33,458 bases of DNA, taken from assembly GCA_947057505.1 (NCBI GenBank), contig CAMSEM010000003.1, positions 1 to 33,458 on the forward strand, written 5' to 3'. This stretch comes from an uncultured Clostridium sp. (lineage in GTDB: Bacteria; Bacillota; Clostridia; TANB77; CAG-508). How positions within the stretch are numbered: the stretch's first letter is position 1; each line of letters opens with the position of its first letter. The position numbers and the translations under genes were made by a program. Below the pieces are notes generated by a model. The model was not told the DNA's origin. It saw nothing but the letters and a program-made list of their open reading frames with translations, and ran no database searches. This document shows, one piece after another, positions 1 to 7,336 of the stretch.

Positions 1-1
1 G

Positions 2-1099
2 CGTTCACCCGGGCGAAAGAGAAGCTTATCATTACCGGAACTATGTCAAATTCCAGAACTATCAGAAAAATACCGCATTTTGATACGTTATTTTGAAACC
101 AACTTCTACCCAGATGGCAGAAATGTATTAAACACAAAACGTTCTGTTACAACAGCTTCTTCTGAATTAGATAATTTACTACGCTATCCTGGTGTAAAAA
201 ATATTTTGTGTAATCGTTCTAACAACTTAAATACAGACAAATTGCTATCAAAAGGTGAAGTAACTTTATTGTGTACTCGTAGAGGAGATTTAGGAGAAAC
301 TGCTCACAAGGCATTTGGCTTATTCTTCTTATTACTATTACAACAATCTATTCTTTCTAGACCTGGAAATGATAGTAATCGTATACCGCACTTTTTATAT
401 ATTGATGATTTTCCAACTTATATTTGCAAAGCAACTGAACCAATTTACACTCTATACCGTAAATATAAAATTGGTACTGTATTAGACTCACAAAACCTAA
501 CACAGTTAAAAGGTGATTTATCAGCTGATGGTAGAGGAGATTATTATAAAGATTTAATTCTTTCTAATACTGTTAACAAATTTATTTTTGGTAATGCTCT
601 TCCAGAGGATGTACAATGGTGGCAAACAGCAATGCAAGATAAAAGAGAATGGACTTTCAGTAATACCTATAATGCAGATAAAACAGAATATGATCCTAAA
701 AAAGGTAATATTAGTTTAGCTTGGAAATCTAATTTTGCTGCTGGTAAAATTATGTCTTTGAAATCTAAACAAGTTATTTACAAAATTAAAGATGCAAAAG
801 GATCTAGTAAAGTAAATAAAGGTAAAGTAGATTTTATGGAATCTAAATATAAAGAACCTAAAAAACTTAAAAAATATGATTTTACTAAGTTTACTAATGG
901 TATTTCAGACATAGAAACTGCTGCAAGAAAAGCACTTGAAAAGAATAAACCTAACTATTCAGTTATTACATCATCTAATGATAATTATGATATTGACAGA
1001 GAAATAGATCCAATTCAAACAGATATATCTGATTCTAGATTTTTATTTGATAATGAAGATGCTATTGTGGTAAACTTTAAAAATAAAAAAGGCGAATAA
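2..1099 (+). CDS. Conjugative coupling ATPase (TraG/VirD4-like), C-terminal part, cut by window edge
   Basis: The frame is open from base 2 to the stop at 1099, so the gene enters from the left; the TTG near base 80 is internal. Family knowledge: VirD4/TraG ATPases sit in the membrane and hand DNA-relaxase complexes to a type IV secretion channel. Seen: a stretch GEVTLLCTRRGDLGETAHK followed by a hydrophobic helix FGLFFLLLLQQ, then FLYIDDFPTYI, which fits a Walker B strand (hhhhDDF) of the P-loop core, then DSQNLTQL, which fits the sensor region. The last ~120 residues are Lys/Asp-rich and poorly conserved. The Walker A half lies outside the window. It converges on a replication-relaxation-like gene across a shared terminator, a pairing usual in integrative conjugative elements. 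The family call is fairly safe; whether the element is functional cannot be judged. Confidence 0.72.
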   Translation, partial: RSPGRKRSLSLPELCQIPELSEKYRILIRYFETNFYPDGRNVLNTKRSVTTASSELDNLLRYPGVKNILCNRSNNLNTDKLLSKGEVTLLCTRRGDLGETAHKAFGLFFLLLLQQSILSRPGNDSNRIPHFLYIDDFPTYICKATEPIYTLYRKYKIGTVLDSQNLTQLKGDLSADGRGDYYKDLILSNTVNKFIFGNALPEDVQWWQTAMQDKREWTFSNTYNADKTEYDPKKGNISLAWKSNFAAGKIMSLKSKQVIYKIKDAKGSSKVNKGKVDFMESKYKEPKKLKKYDFTKFTNGISDIETAARKALEKNKPNYSVITSSNDNYDIDREIDPIQTDISDSRFLFDNEDAIVVNFKNKKGE

Positions 1100-1140
1100 G
1101 TCTTGTTTCCTTGTTTGATTTAATTATATAAGATACATGA

Positions 1141-1172
1141 AAAAAAGATTCTATGAAAATAGAATCTTTTTT
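1141..1172. terminator. Bidirectional intrinsic terminator between convergent genes
   Basis: A perfect 13-bp stem (1141-1153 with 1160-1172) and a 6-base loop, with an A-run on the left and T-run on the right. It serves the plus-strand coupling ATPase and the minus-strand gene that ends at 1180. Confidence 0.85.
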
Positions 1173-1179
1173 AGTGTAT

Positions 1180-2121
1180 TTAAATTCCTAATAATTTTAC
1201 TTCAATGTTTTCCATTTTGTATTTTTGTGTTTCTGCATCTAGTTTAAATTCTACTAATGTTTTAGCAAGTGTTTCTTCATTTTGCCTTAAATCTGTTGTA
1301 TAATATAAGTTGATATTACTAATTTCTAAACCGTTTACTACAATACATTTAAATGTTTGTGCCATGTGTTTTTCATCTTCACAAATTAAAATTAATTGTG
1401 GCAAGCTCATATAACCAGAGTCTCCTACTTGAAAATTTTCATAGAAGTCTTTATATAGTTTCATTTTATCTACTAATTTCTTTTCCCAATCATCTTCTCT
1501 ACGAATTACTTCAAATACAAATTCTATCGATTTTGCATTTTTAGTTAATTTAACACTTCCTCCACTTGCTTTAAATATTTTACCATTTTGTTTAGCGGTA
1601 AATGCTGGCTTTGGTGTATATGAGTCAAATGCTTTTACTTTTCTTAAATAAGCAATTAATGTTTGATTTCCTGCTAACCTTTTTTTAATCATTGGAACAG
1701 GTTTGGTATTATCTGTTGGTTGCCATTTACTTTCTATTCCTCTAGAGTTTAGTAAGTATTTACCCATTTTTTCTAAGCAGTATATACGGTAAATTCCTTT
1801 TCCATCTTCTGAATTGAAATAGTATCTAGTTAAAATTTTGGTTTTTACTAATTGTTCTAATTTATTATTTAATTTATCTTGTGAGCCTACTTCAATGTTT
1901 TTCCATTCTAACATTTGAAGTAGTTGCCTAGATGTTATAAATTCAAATTCATTTACTAATTCCATGATTGCAAAATGAATATCGTTAATATGCCCTATAT
2001 TAATTCTATGAATAATTTGGTTCATAGATACATATCCATCTTTTCCATCAAATACTTTTAATTCACCTTCACGAATGGCAAAAGGCGATACGGTTGCTTT
2101 AATTTCTTTATCTTCTATCAT
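1180..2121 (-). CDS. Replication-relaxation-like winged-helix protein
   Basis: A 313-aa soluble protein. Residues ~40-130 look like a winged-helix DNA-binding unit: helices around HINDIHFAIMELVNEFEFITSRQLLQML, then LVKTKILTRYYF and YRIYCLEKMGKYLL. The C-terminal half (SIEFVFEVIRRED, LPQLILICEDEKHMAQTF) resembles the nuclease-like region of Replic_Relax (PF13814) proteins from conjugative elements and plasmids. Those proteins are thought to help start element replication or transfer. The position next to a coupling ATPase supports this. The start has an ideal AAAGGAGG at 2128-2135. The family name is from recalled pattern only; an uncharacterised wHTH regulator is the alternative. Confidence 0.5.
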   Translation of the reverse strand: MIEDKEIKATVSPFAIREGELKVFDGKDGYVSMNQIIHRINIGHINDIHFAIMELVNEFEFITSRQLLQMLEWKNIEVGSQDKLNNKLEQLVKTKILTRYYFNSEDGKGIYRIYCLEKMGKYLLNSRGIESKWQPTDNTKPVPMIKKRLAGNQTLIAYLRKVKAFDSYTPKPAFTAKQNGKIFKASGGSVKLTKNAKSIEFVFEVIRREDDWEKKLVDKMKLYKDFYENFQVGDSGYMSLPQLILICEDEKHMAQTFKCIVVNGLEISNINLYYTTDLRQNEETLAKTLVEFKLDAETQKYKMENIEVKLLGI

Positions 2122-2127
2122 TTTTAA

Positions 2128-2155
2128 CCTCCTTTAGTCTTAAGCAAAGACTAAA
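2128..2155 (-). promoter_or_regulatory. Hairpin touching the Shine-Dalgarno of the replication-relaxation-like gene
   Basis: A perfect 9-bp stem (2133-2141 with 2147-2155, loop AAGCA on the plus strand) whose 3' arm in the mRNA includes the AAA of AAAGGAGG (2128-2135). It could modulate access of the ribosome to this mobile-element gene. Position and pairing are seen; a regulatory role is inference. Confidence 0.45.
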
Positions 2156-2262
2156 CTATTCTATTTTCTTTTTGCTTTTATTACATCAGCTATATTAATA
2201 TTACCATATATTTGGCAATTTGTCTAATTTTTTCAAAAATGTTTGTAAAATTATTTTTTAAA

Positions 2263-2323
2263 ATTTAAGTATATTGCCAAAGCGTAGCACACGCAGCAGT
2301 GCAAACGTGCAATATACTTAAAT
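2263..2323. repeat. 15-bp perfect inverted repeat with GC-rich structured loop
   Basis: Arms 2263-2277 and 2309-2323 are perfectly complementary and AT-rich. The 31-base loop is GC-rich and can itself pair (CGT..ACG and GCAC..GTGC). It lies downstream of rluB and upstream of the mobile-element gene. It could act as a terminator for rluB (T-rich sequence follows on the minus strand) or be a small palindromic insertion. A similar design occurs at 30528-30587. Confidence 0.6.
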
Positions 2324-2352
2324 ATAAAATAATTAAATATTAACAATTACTA

Positions 2353-3066
2353 TTACTTTAACAAATTATCAACTTCCTTCTGGCTTAAGTATCGCCATGT
2401 ACCTAGTTTTAAATCTTTTACACCAATATTTCCAATTTTACTTCTATGAAGTGCTAATACTTTTTTTCCTATTGCTTCGCACATACGTCTTACTTGCCTG
2501 TTTTTTCCTTCGTGAATGGTAATTTCTATTCTAGAAATGTTTTTTTCTTCATCTATTTTCATAATTCTAACTTTAGCTGGTTTTGTAACATATTCTCCAA
2601 TATCTACTCCATTTTGCAAGTTTTCTACTTCTTCATTGGCTATTTTACCTTTTAGAGTTACTTGATAAGTTTTATTTATTTCATGTTTTGGGTGTGTTAT
2701 TTGATAAATAAAGTCTCCATCATTGCTTAAGATTAGTGCTCCAGATGTGTACATGTCTAGTCTTCCTACTGGTACGACTTTTTCTTTTATTTTTATTAAA
2801 TCCATAACTGTATTTCTATTAAATTGATCTTTTACTGTTGTTACATAGTCGATTGGCTTATTTAATAAGATATATACTTTTTTTACTTGGTTTGTTATTT
2901 CTTTGCCTGCAAATTCTACTTTATCTGTTTGTGGATTAATTTTAGTGCCTAATTCTACTACTATTTTTCCATTTACTTTTACTTTGCCATCTATGATATA
3001 TTGTTCTGCTTTTCTTCTAGAACAAACACCTTTGTTTGCTAAAAATTTTTGTAATCTTTCTTCCAT
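2353..3066 (-). CDS. rluB: Pseudouridine synthase, RsuA/RluB family
   Basis: A 237-aa enzyme isomerising uridine to pseudouridine in rRNA. Residues 1-60 form an S4 RNA-binding domain (ERLQKFLANKGVCSRRKAEQ, then GKVKVNGKIV). The catalytic motif GRLDMYTSG has Asp at residue 104, and the C-terminal GKNRQVRRMCEAIG is diagnostic of the RsuA/RluB/RluE/RluF branch. Length is usual for Firmicutes RluB (23S rRNA, helix 89 region); the exact target within the branch cannot be told from sequence alone. The ATG is preceded in frame by a stop six codons upstream, so it is the only plausible start, although its SD (AAGAAG) is weak. A stronger AAAGGAGG sits ~45 nt further upstream, before a small hairpin. 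Confidence 0.88.
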   Translation of the reverse strand: MEERLQKFLANKGVCSRRKAEQYIIDGKVKVNGKIVVELGTKINPQTDKVEFAGKEITNQVKKVYILLNKPIDYVTTVKDQFNRNTVMDLIKIKEKVVPVGRLDMYTSGALILSNDGDFIYQITHPKHEINKTYQVTLKGKIANEEVENLQNGVDIGEYVTKPAKVRIMKIDEEKNISRIEITIHEGKNRQVRRMCEAIGKKVLALHRSKIGNIGVKDLKLGTWRYLSQKEVDNLLK

Positions 3067-3125
3067 TTTTATTTTTACTTCTTAAAAAACTTGCTTCTAA
3101 GAAGCTTTTCCTCCTTTTCTAAAGA

Positions 3126-3156
3126 TAAGAGGTAATCGTAATTAGATTACCTCTTA
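3126..3156 (-). terminator. Hairpin after the 110-aa membrane protein gene
   Basis: A perfect 12-bp stem (3126-3137 with 3145-3156) and 7-base loop directly after the stop at 3165. The T-tract on the minus strand is poor (TCTTT), so termination may be partial, with read-through into rluB. Confidence 0.55.
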
Positions 3157-3164
3157 CATTGTAA

Positions 3165-3497
3165 TTAGTCCTTTTTTTCGCCTAAAACTTCCTTTAGGTG
3201 TTTTATTCTTTTGGTTTCTTCATTAATCTCATAAATTCCTATTCTGGTTAGCCCTAATGCAATAATCGCTAATATCGCATGTACTATGATAATACCTATC
3301 CCATTATAGTAAACAACATCAAGTACAATTGATACAATATTGGCTAAGAATATTATTGCTACAGCTATCGTTGCCATTTGCCAATAGCGAAGTGATGACA
3401 TTTTATTTAGTCCCAAATGCCATATTAAGCAAGTCGCTAGGACTAAGATAGCTAATAGCAGCACACCATCATTAATAGTTCTAATTACAGTTTCCAT
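3165..3497 (-). CDS. Small integral membrane protein of unknown function (110 aa)
   Basis: No family recognised. Three hydrophobic segments are visible: about residues 12-30 (VLLLAILVLATCLIWHLGL), 40-62 (MATIAVAIIFLANIVSIVLDVV) and 66-87 (IGIIIVHAILAIIALGLTRIG). A charged cytoplasmic-looking tail NEETKRIKHLKEVLGEKKD follows. The start has a clean AGGAGG ten bases upstream. It has its own promoter (3611-3639) and a ~107-nt leader. That leader closely resembles the one in front of the unrelated 117-aa membrane protein at 20726-21076, which suggests common control. The gene is certain as an ORF; function is unknown. Confidence 0.75.
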   Translation of the reverse strand: METVIRTINDGVLLLAILVLATCLIWHLGLNKMSSLRYWQMATIAVAIIFLANIVSIVLDVVYYNGIGIIIVHAILAIIALGLTRIGIYEINEETKRIKHLKEVLGEKKD

Positions 3498-3509
3498 GCT
3501 TCATTCCTC

Positions 3510-3582
3510 CTTTTATTGATGTAAAATGTTATATTGTAAAACTAAAAAGAAAGGAATTGTTTTTCCTCACTATTTAGTGAAA
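3510..3582 (-). promoter_or_regulatory. Conserved 5' leader, copy 1 (two hairpins)
   Basis: In the mRNA sense it begins TTCACTAAATAGTGAGG (hairpin 1, CACT/AGTG), then GAGGAA..TTCCTT (hairpin 2). An almost unchanged ~40-nt tract follows, containing ATATAACAT and CAATAAAAG, up to the SD. It aligns along its length with 20634-20707 on the plus strand. Palindrome TCACTATTTAGTGA is at 3567-3580. It lies downstream of the predicted start of transcription (~3604), so it should be part of the transcript. Confidence 0.65.
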
Positions 3583-3610
3583 AAAAGTAATATGAACTTT
3601 CTATGTATGC

Positions 3611-3639
3611 ATTATATCACAATTATTTACATAACTCAA
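3611..3639 (-). promoter_or_regulatory. Sigma-A type promoter of the 110-aa membrane protein gene
   Basis: Reading on the minus strand: TTGAGT (3634-3639), 17-bp spacer, TATAAT (3611-3616). It overlaps the 3' end of rluD. Confidence 0.7.
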
Positions 3640-4532
3640 GTTTTTTTAGTATTTCTTCAAAATATTGTGGTAGAGGTGCTTCTAAGTGCATCTGTTTTTT
3701 AGTAATTGGGTGAATAAAGTCTAGGCTTTTGGCATGTAGCATTTGTCCTACTACTCCAAATTCATTCTTTCCATTAGAATATACCATATCTCCAACTACT
3801 GGATGACCTATTTCTGCCATATGTACTCTTATTTGATGGGTTCTTCCTGTTTCTATAATAACTTGCATGAATGTATAAGTTCCATATCTTTGTAGCACTT
3901 TAAAATGTGTAATGGCTCTTTTTCCATTTCGAGTTACTGCCATTTTCTTTCTATCTTTTGTACTTCTTCCTATTGGCATATCAATACTTGCCTCTTCTTC
4001 TGGTACATTTCCTCGAACTAAAGCTAAATACATTTTCTTTACTTTTCTATCTTGTATTTGATTGCTAAGCTCAATGTGTGCTTTATCGTTTTTGGCTATG
4101 ATTAGTAATCCAGAAGTATCTTTATCTAAACGGTGGACAATTCCTGGGCGTAGCTCTCCTCCAATGCCAGATAGGTCTTCTTTACAATGTGCCATGATAG
4201 CATTTACTAAAGTTCCATCTGGGTTTCCGGTTAGCTGGGTGTACTACCATTCCTTTTGCTTTATTTACTACGATAATGTCATTATCTTCATAAATAATAT
4301 CTAATGGAATTTCTTGTGCTTTTAAGCTTGTTTGTTTTACTTCTGGTATGTCAATGGTAATGCTATCTCCTTCTTGTACTATATAGGAAGTTTTGGTTTT
4401 TTGGTTATTTACCAGTATTTGTTCTTCTTCTATTAGCTTTTTTATCATCATACGAGATAAGTCTACATTTTGATTTGCAATATATTTATCTATTCTTTCT
4501 TTTGCATTACTTTCTACTTTTATTTCTTTCAA
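3623..4532 (-). CDS. rluD: 23S rRNA pseudouridine synthase RluD/RluA family, split by a 1-base frameshift
   Basis: Two frames together give one ~300-aa RluA-family enzyme. The N-terminal part (4532 to about 4230) starts with TTG, 7 nt after AAGGAG. It holds the S4 domain (ERIDKYIANQ, SRMMIKKLIEEEQILVNN) and runs to KAKGMVVHPAN. The C-terminal part, from about 4228 down to 3623, holds catalytic GIVHRLDKDTSGLL and GRTHQIRVHMAEIGHPVVGD. Dropping one G of the GG at 4229-4230 joins them as HPANGNPDGTLVNAIMAHC, the expected family sequence, so the lesion is one inserted base. RluD modifies helix 69 of 23S rRNA. It lies 53 nt after the 555-aa membrane protein gene, likely one transcript. A sequence error is at least as likely as a real mutation. 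Confidence 0.85.
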
Positions 4533-4585
4533 TATTTTTCTCCTTATTAACTTATTCTATATCCAATTATTGTTATTATTAAAAA

Positions 4586-6253
4586 TTAATTCACTCTCTC
4601 ATAAACTACAAAGTTCTCATCACTATATAATTCTGTATAGTTATCATCTCTTGATAAGAACATATTTAATTTTGTTTTTGCTCCAGTAATGACATGTGTA
4701 ATATCATATTGTTCCATTTTATCTTCATAATAAGTACTAATATTAGATACATTAATATAATCAGAGAAAATATCTCTACCTGCTTGCTCCTCAGTTTTAT
4801 TGAATTCTGGCGCATATAGGTCTGCTCTTGAATCTATGAAGACTGGGATACCTCTATATAACAAGTAACTTCCATAATTATATTCATTAAATAATTTTAT
4901 ATTTTCAACGTCTAAATGGCTCAGAATATAATCTGATGCAGCTACTGGATAGGTAGCTTCGTTTACAAATTTATCATTTGCTTTTCCTTTTAGCATTAAA
5001 AGACTAATTAAAATAACAATTAGAACAGTAAGTATTCTGCCAAGTAATGTGGTAACAAATTCCATAACCGTTTTAGTTATTTCTTTATCATATTTTTCTA
5101 TTAAGTTAGTTACTAATTTTGCAAAGATAAATCCACAAACAATTACAAAAATAGATGCTTGCCTTCTAGACATGAAGGTAAGTATAGTAAGACCACCTAG
5201 CATAAAGAAATCACGCATACTTGCTTTTGTATCTGTAAAAATAAGTAATAATACAAATACAATAACTACTGTCAACATGGCTTTATTGTTAATTAAAACT
5301 AATGGTTGATGCTCGCTTATATTATCCATTGTATTTCCTTGCATTGTATTTACTAAATAAGTATATGGTGTTACTCCAATTGGTGTAAGTAGCCCTGTGA
5401 AAATACATAAAATCATAATCACAATTAACCATTTTACAGCTGGTTCTTTTTTGAATGTCATTTTATATGCTTTTTTTCTTCTCTTTTGTGTTAATTTTAT
5501 TGCATTTTCCTTATCTAATTGCAAGTGTGCAATTTTTTCTTGCCTCATTCTTACCTTTTCTAAATCACCTTTTTTTGCTATTTTCTTTAATTTACGTTCA
5601 TTCCATTTGATTCTTAACCAGTAATAAATATAACTATCACTAATAAGTGCAAGTAGGTATTCTGCAATATATGGCATATATAAAACGAAGTAAAATGGCC
5701 ATACTGCACAATGCAAATTAGCAATTAAAATAGGAATGATTACTAAATATACTGCATACCTTTTCTTTTTCGTTTTGATAAATTGCTCTATAAATAAAAT
5801 AGTTAAAGCAAATAGAATAAAGGTCACAAGCTGTGCTCTTGCTGCAATAAAGTCTTTTAACAAGTACATGGTTAGCATGGTAATGATAAATGAAATAAGA
5901 GGGTTTTTGCATAATTTATGATTGGTATAATAGCAAACTACTCCAAGTGTCATGGCTAGCAAAATGGTTGCTATATATAGTGCACAAAATCCGCCTATAC
6001 CTGTTATTTCTCCTAAATGGTACACTAGGTAAGTTCCTACATCATAAGCCCAATGTGGATACGTATATGGCAAATTATCATGCCAAGAAAATGGGTCTTG
6101 CATATCGATACTTCCAGTTTGCATGATATGTTCACCAATAGCTATGGTGTAATAGGTATCATTTTGAAATGTAATTGGTGTTAATGCAAAGCAAAAAATT
6201 AAAATGCAAAAAATAGCTAATACATGAAATTTTATATTTGTTTTATCTTTCAT
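4586..6253 (-). CDS. Polytopic membrane protein, GT-C glycosyltransferase-like (555 aa)
   Basis: About ten membrane segments. The first follows a short Lys-rich N-terminus (VLAIFCILIFCFALTPITF). The first outer loop reads NDTYYTIAIGEHIMQTGSIDMQDPFSW, matching the pattern D-x-x-G-x-x-I-x-x-x-G-x-x-x-x-DPFS seen in GT-C fold lipid-phosphosugar transferases. A basic cytosolic loop (~residues 215-270, KWNERKLKKIAKKGDLEKV) splits the membrane domain. The C-terminal soluble part contains NYGSYLLYRGIPVFIDSRADLY, a motif typical of uncharacterised bacterial relatives. A transfer of sugar to lipid or surface polymer is plausible but not shown. Start by AAAGGAG. It has a promoter at 6434-6462 and a ~175-nt folded leader, unusually long for the window. 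Confidence 0.65.
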   Translation of the reverse strand: MKDKTNIKFHVLAIFCILIFCFALTPITFQNDTYYTIAIGEHIMQTGSIDMQDPFSWHDNLPYTYPHWAYDVGTYLVYHLGEITGIGGFCALYIATILLAMTLGVVCYYTNHKLCKNPLISFIITMLTMYLLKDFIAARAQLVTFILFALTILFIEQFIKTKKKRYAVYLVIIPILIANLHCAVWPFYFVLYMPYIAEYLLALISDSYIYYWLRIKWNERKLKKIAKKGDLEKVRMRQEKIAHLQLDKENAIKLTQKRRKKAYKMTFKKEPAVKWLIVIMILCIFTGLLTPIGVTPYTYLVNTMQGNTMDNISEHQPLVLINNKAMLTVVIVFVLLLIFTDTKASMRDFFMLGGLTILTFMSRRQASIFVIVCGFIFAKLVTNLIEKYDKEITKTVMEFVTTLLGRILTVLIVILISLLMLKGKANDKFVNEATYPVAASDYILSHLDVENIKLFNEYNYGSYLLYRGIPVFIDSRADLYAPEFNKTEEQAGRDIFSDYINVSNISTYYEDKMEQYDITHVITGAKTKLNMFLSRDDNYTELYSDENFVVYERVN

Positions 6254-6433
6254 TTCTATCTCCTTTTTTCTTTTTAAGCTTTATACATAAGTGTTTTATT
6301 GTATAGGAAAAATCGCTAGATTTTTCCGTGTACAACAAGGTTAGTCCAGCTTAGTTTACCCAAGCTTTAGCTCGTGGCATGTATTTCGCAAATTCTTCGA
6401 AGGCTTTACCTTACTAAGCGAAATGCCTTTCTT
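6254..6433 (-). promoter_or_regulatory. Long structured 5' leader of the 555-aa membrane protein gene
   Basis: In the mRNA three elements pair well. (a) GGCAT/ATGCC plus TTCGC/GCGAA (about 6372-6426) encloses AAGG..CCTT. (b) AGCTTGG/CTAAGCT with loop GTAAA (7 bp including one G-U) lies near 6346-6364. (c) A perfect 9-bp hairpin GGAAAAATC/GATTTTTCC lies at 6306-6327. This organisation looks like a cis-regulatory RNA. I could not match it to a riboswitch class I know. Confidence 0.5.
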
Positions 6434-6462
6434 ATTATACCAAATTTTACTTAAACAAACAA
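6434..6462 (-). promoter_or_regulatory. Promoter of the 555-aa membrane protein gene
   Basis: Minus strand: TTGTTT (6457-6462), 17-bp spacer, perfect TATAAT (6434-6439). The bases between this and 6665 (about 200) hold small dyads such as AGTAAC/GTTACT at 6481-6496, and no gene that I can see. Confidence 0.6.
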
Positions 6463-6665
6463 GCTATTTTTTAGCATATTAGTAACAATGGTTACTAGAT
6501 ACTGGATCATTATTCAGTGGTAGTTACCTTAATAGTCCTAATCATGTTTGTTTTTACAGTTTTGAAAAGTACTTAAGCTGCCTTTCTTCTTTGAACATGC
6601 TAACTGCATTGTGCATTAAAAAAACAAGAACACACACATGATGTGTACTAATTTACCAAAAAGCA

Positions 6666-6694
6666 TTGATTTATTTTACATAATGTGTTATTAT
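6666..6694 (+). promoter_or_regulatory. Promoter with overlapping dyad for the 175-aa gene
   Basis: TTGATT (6666-6671), 17-bp spacer, TATTAT (6689-6694). A 7-bp inverted repeat ACATAAT/ATTATGT (6678-6684 and 6690-6696) overlaps the -10 box and could be an operator. Confidence 0.6.
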
Positions 6695-6756
6695 GTGTAT
6701 AAGTTTGTTTATAAAACTTTTAAATTTTTAATAAGATTTTTAAGGAGGGTTATAGC

Positions 6757-7284
6757 ATGAGCGGAAAACAATTATCTAGACCTATAGCAGAACAGCAATT
6801 ACTTTCAAAAGAGGCAATAATGTTGCCTCCTACACAACGGTTAGAGTTGCTTTTTAAAGCAAAAAATTACCCAATAGTAAGAAAAAGGACTTCAGCTGAA
6901 AAACAAATAAATGAGATGATTGACTTTTACAATCTCTGCTGTGTAATGTTAGTGCAGTATTTTCCAGTTGAAGATGCTGAATGCAATTTTCTTATGCTAA
7001 ACCTTATTGCATCACAAGAAAATGCTCAATCAATTTTCACTGGAAAATTTGCAAAAGCTTTAAAAATGTTGAGAGAATATGAGGAGCTGGAAAATAAAAT
7101 AACAGCTATACAAATGTTGTTTTACCAATACCAATATTCTTTTCCTGAATTATATGAATCTTATAATTTAGAAGATTTTGCAATCCAACGTATTTCGGAT
7201 ATTATTCGAGATACTAGAGAATTGATGAATTCCGACCCACAGTTTGCCGAACAAATTTTAAGGCGTTGGGAGCTATTATCTTAA
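6757..7284 (+). CDS. Hypothetical soluble helical protein (175 aa), monocistronic
   Basis: Not recognised. It is predicted mostly alpha-helical, with no signal peptide or membrane segment. It has two cysteines together (NLCCVMLVQYF), a helical EYEELENKITAIQMLFYQYQYSF region, and an amphipathic C-terminal helix (AIQRISDIIRDTRELM). The gene is certain: AAGGAGGG at 6742-6749 lies 7 bases before ATG, there is a good promoter, and a strong terminator follows. It is the only free-standing plus-strand gene amid minus-strand housekeeping genes, and it faces the rpsB-tsf operon tail to tail. Its role cannot be inferred. Confidence 0.8.
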   Translation: MSGKQLSRPIAEQQLLSKEAIMLPPTQRLELLFKAKNYPIVRKRTSAEKQINEMIDFYNLCCVMLVQYFPVEDAECNFLMLNLIASQENAQSIFTGKFAKALKMLREYEELENKITAIQMLFYQYQYSFPELYESYNLEDFAIQRISDIIRDTRELMNSDPQFAEQILRRWELLS

Positions 7285-7290
7285 ATTGAC

Positions 7291-7322
7291 AAAAACAGTT
7301 GGAAAGCTATCCAACTGTTTTT
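7291..7322. terminator. Bidirectional intrinsic terminator between the 175-aa gene and tsf
   Basis: A 13-bp stem (7291-7303 with 7310-7322; AAAAACAGTTGGA arm), 6-base loop, A-run/T-run on either side. It serves both convergent genes. Confidence 0.9.
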
Positions 7323-7336
7323 TCATTATTTTTATT

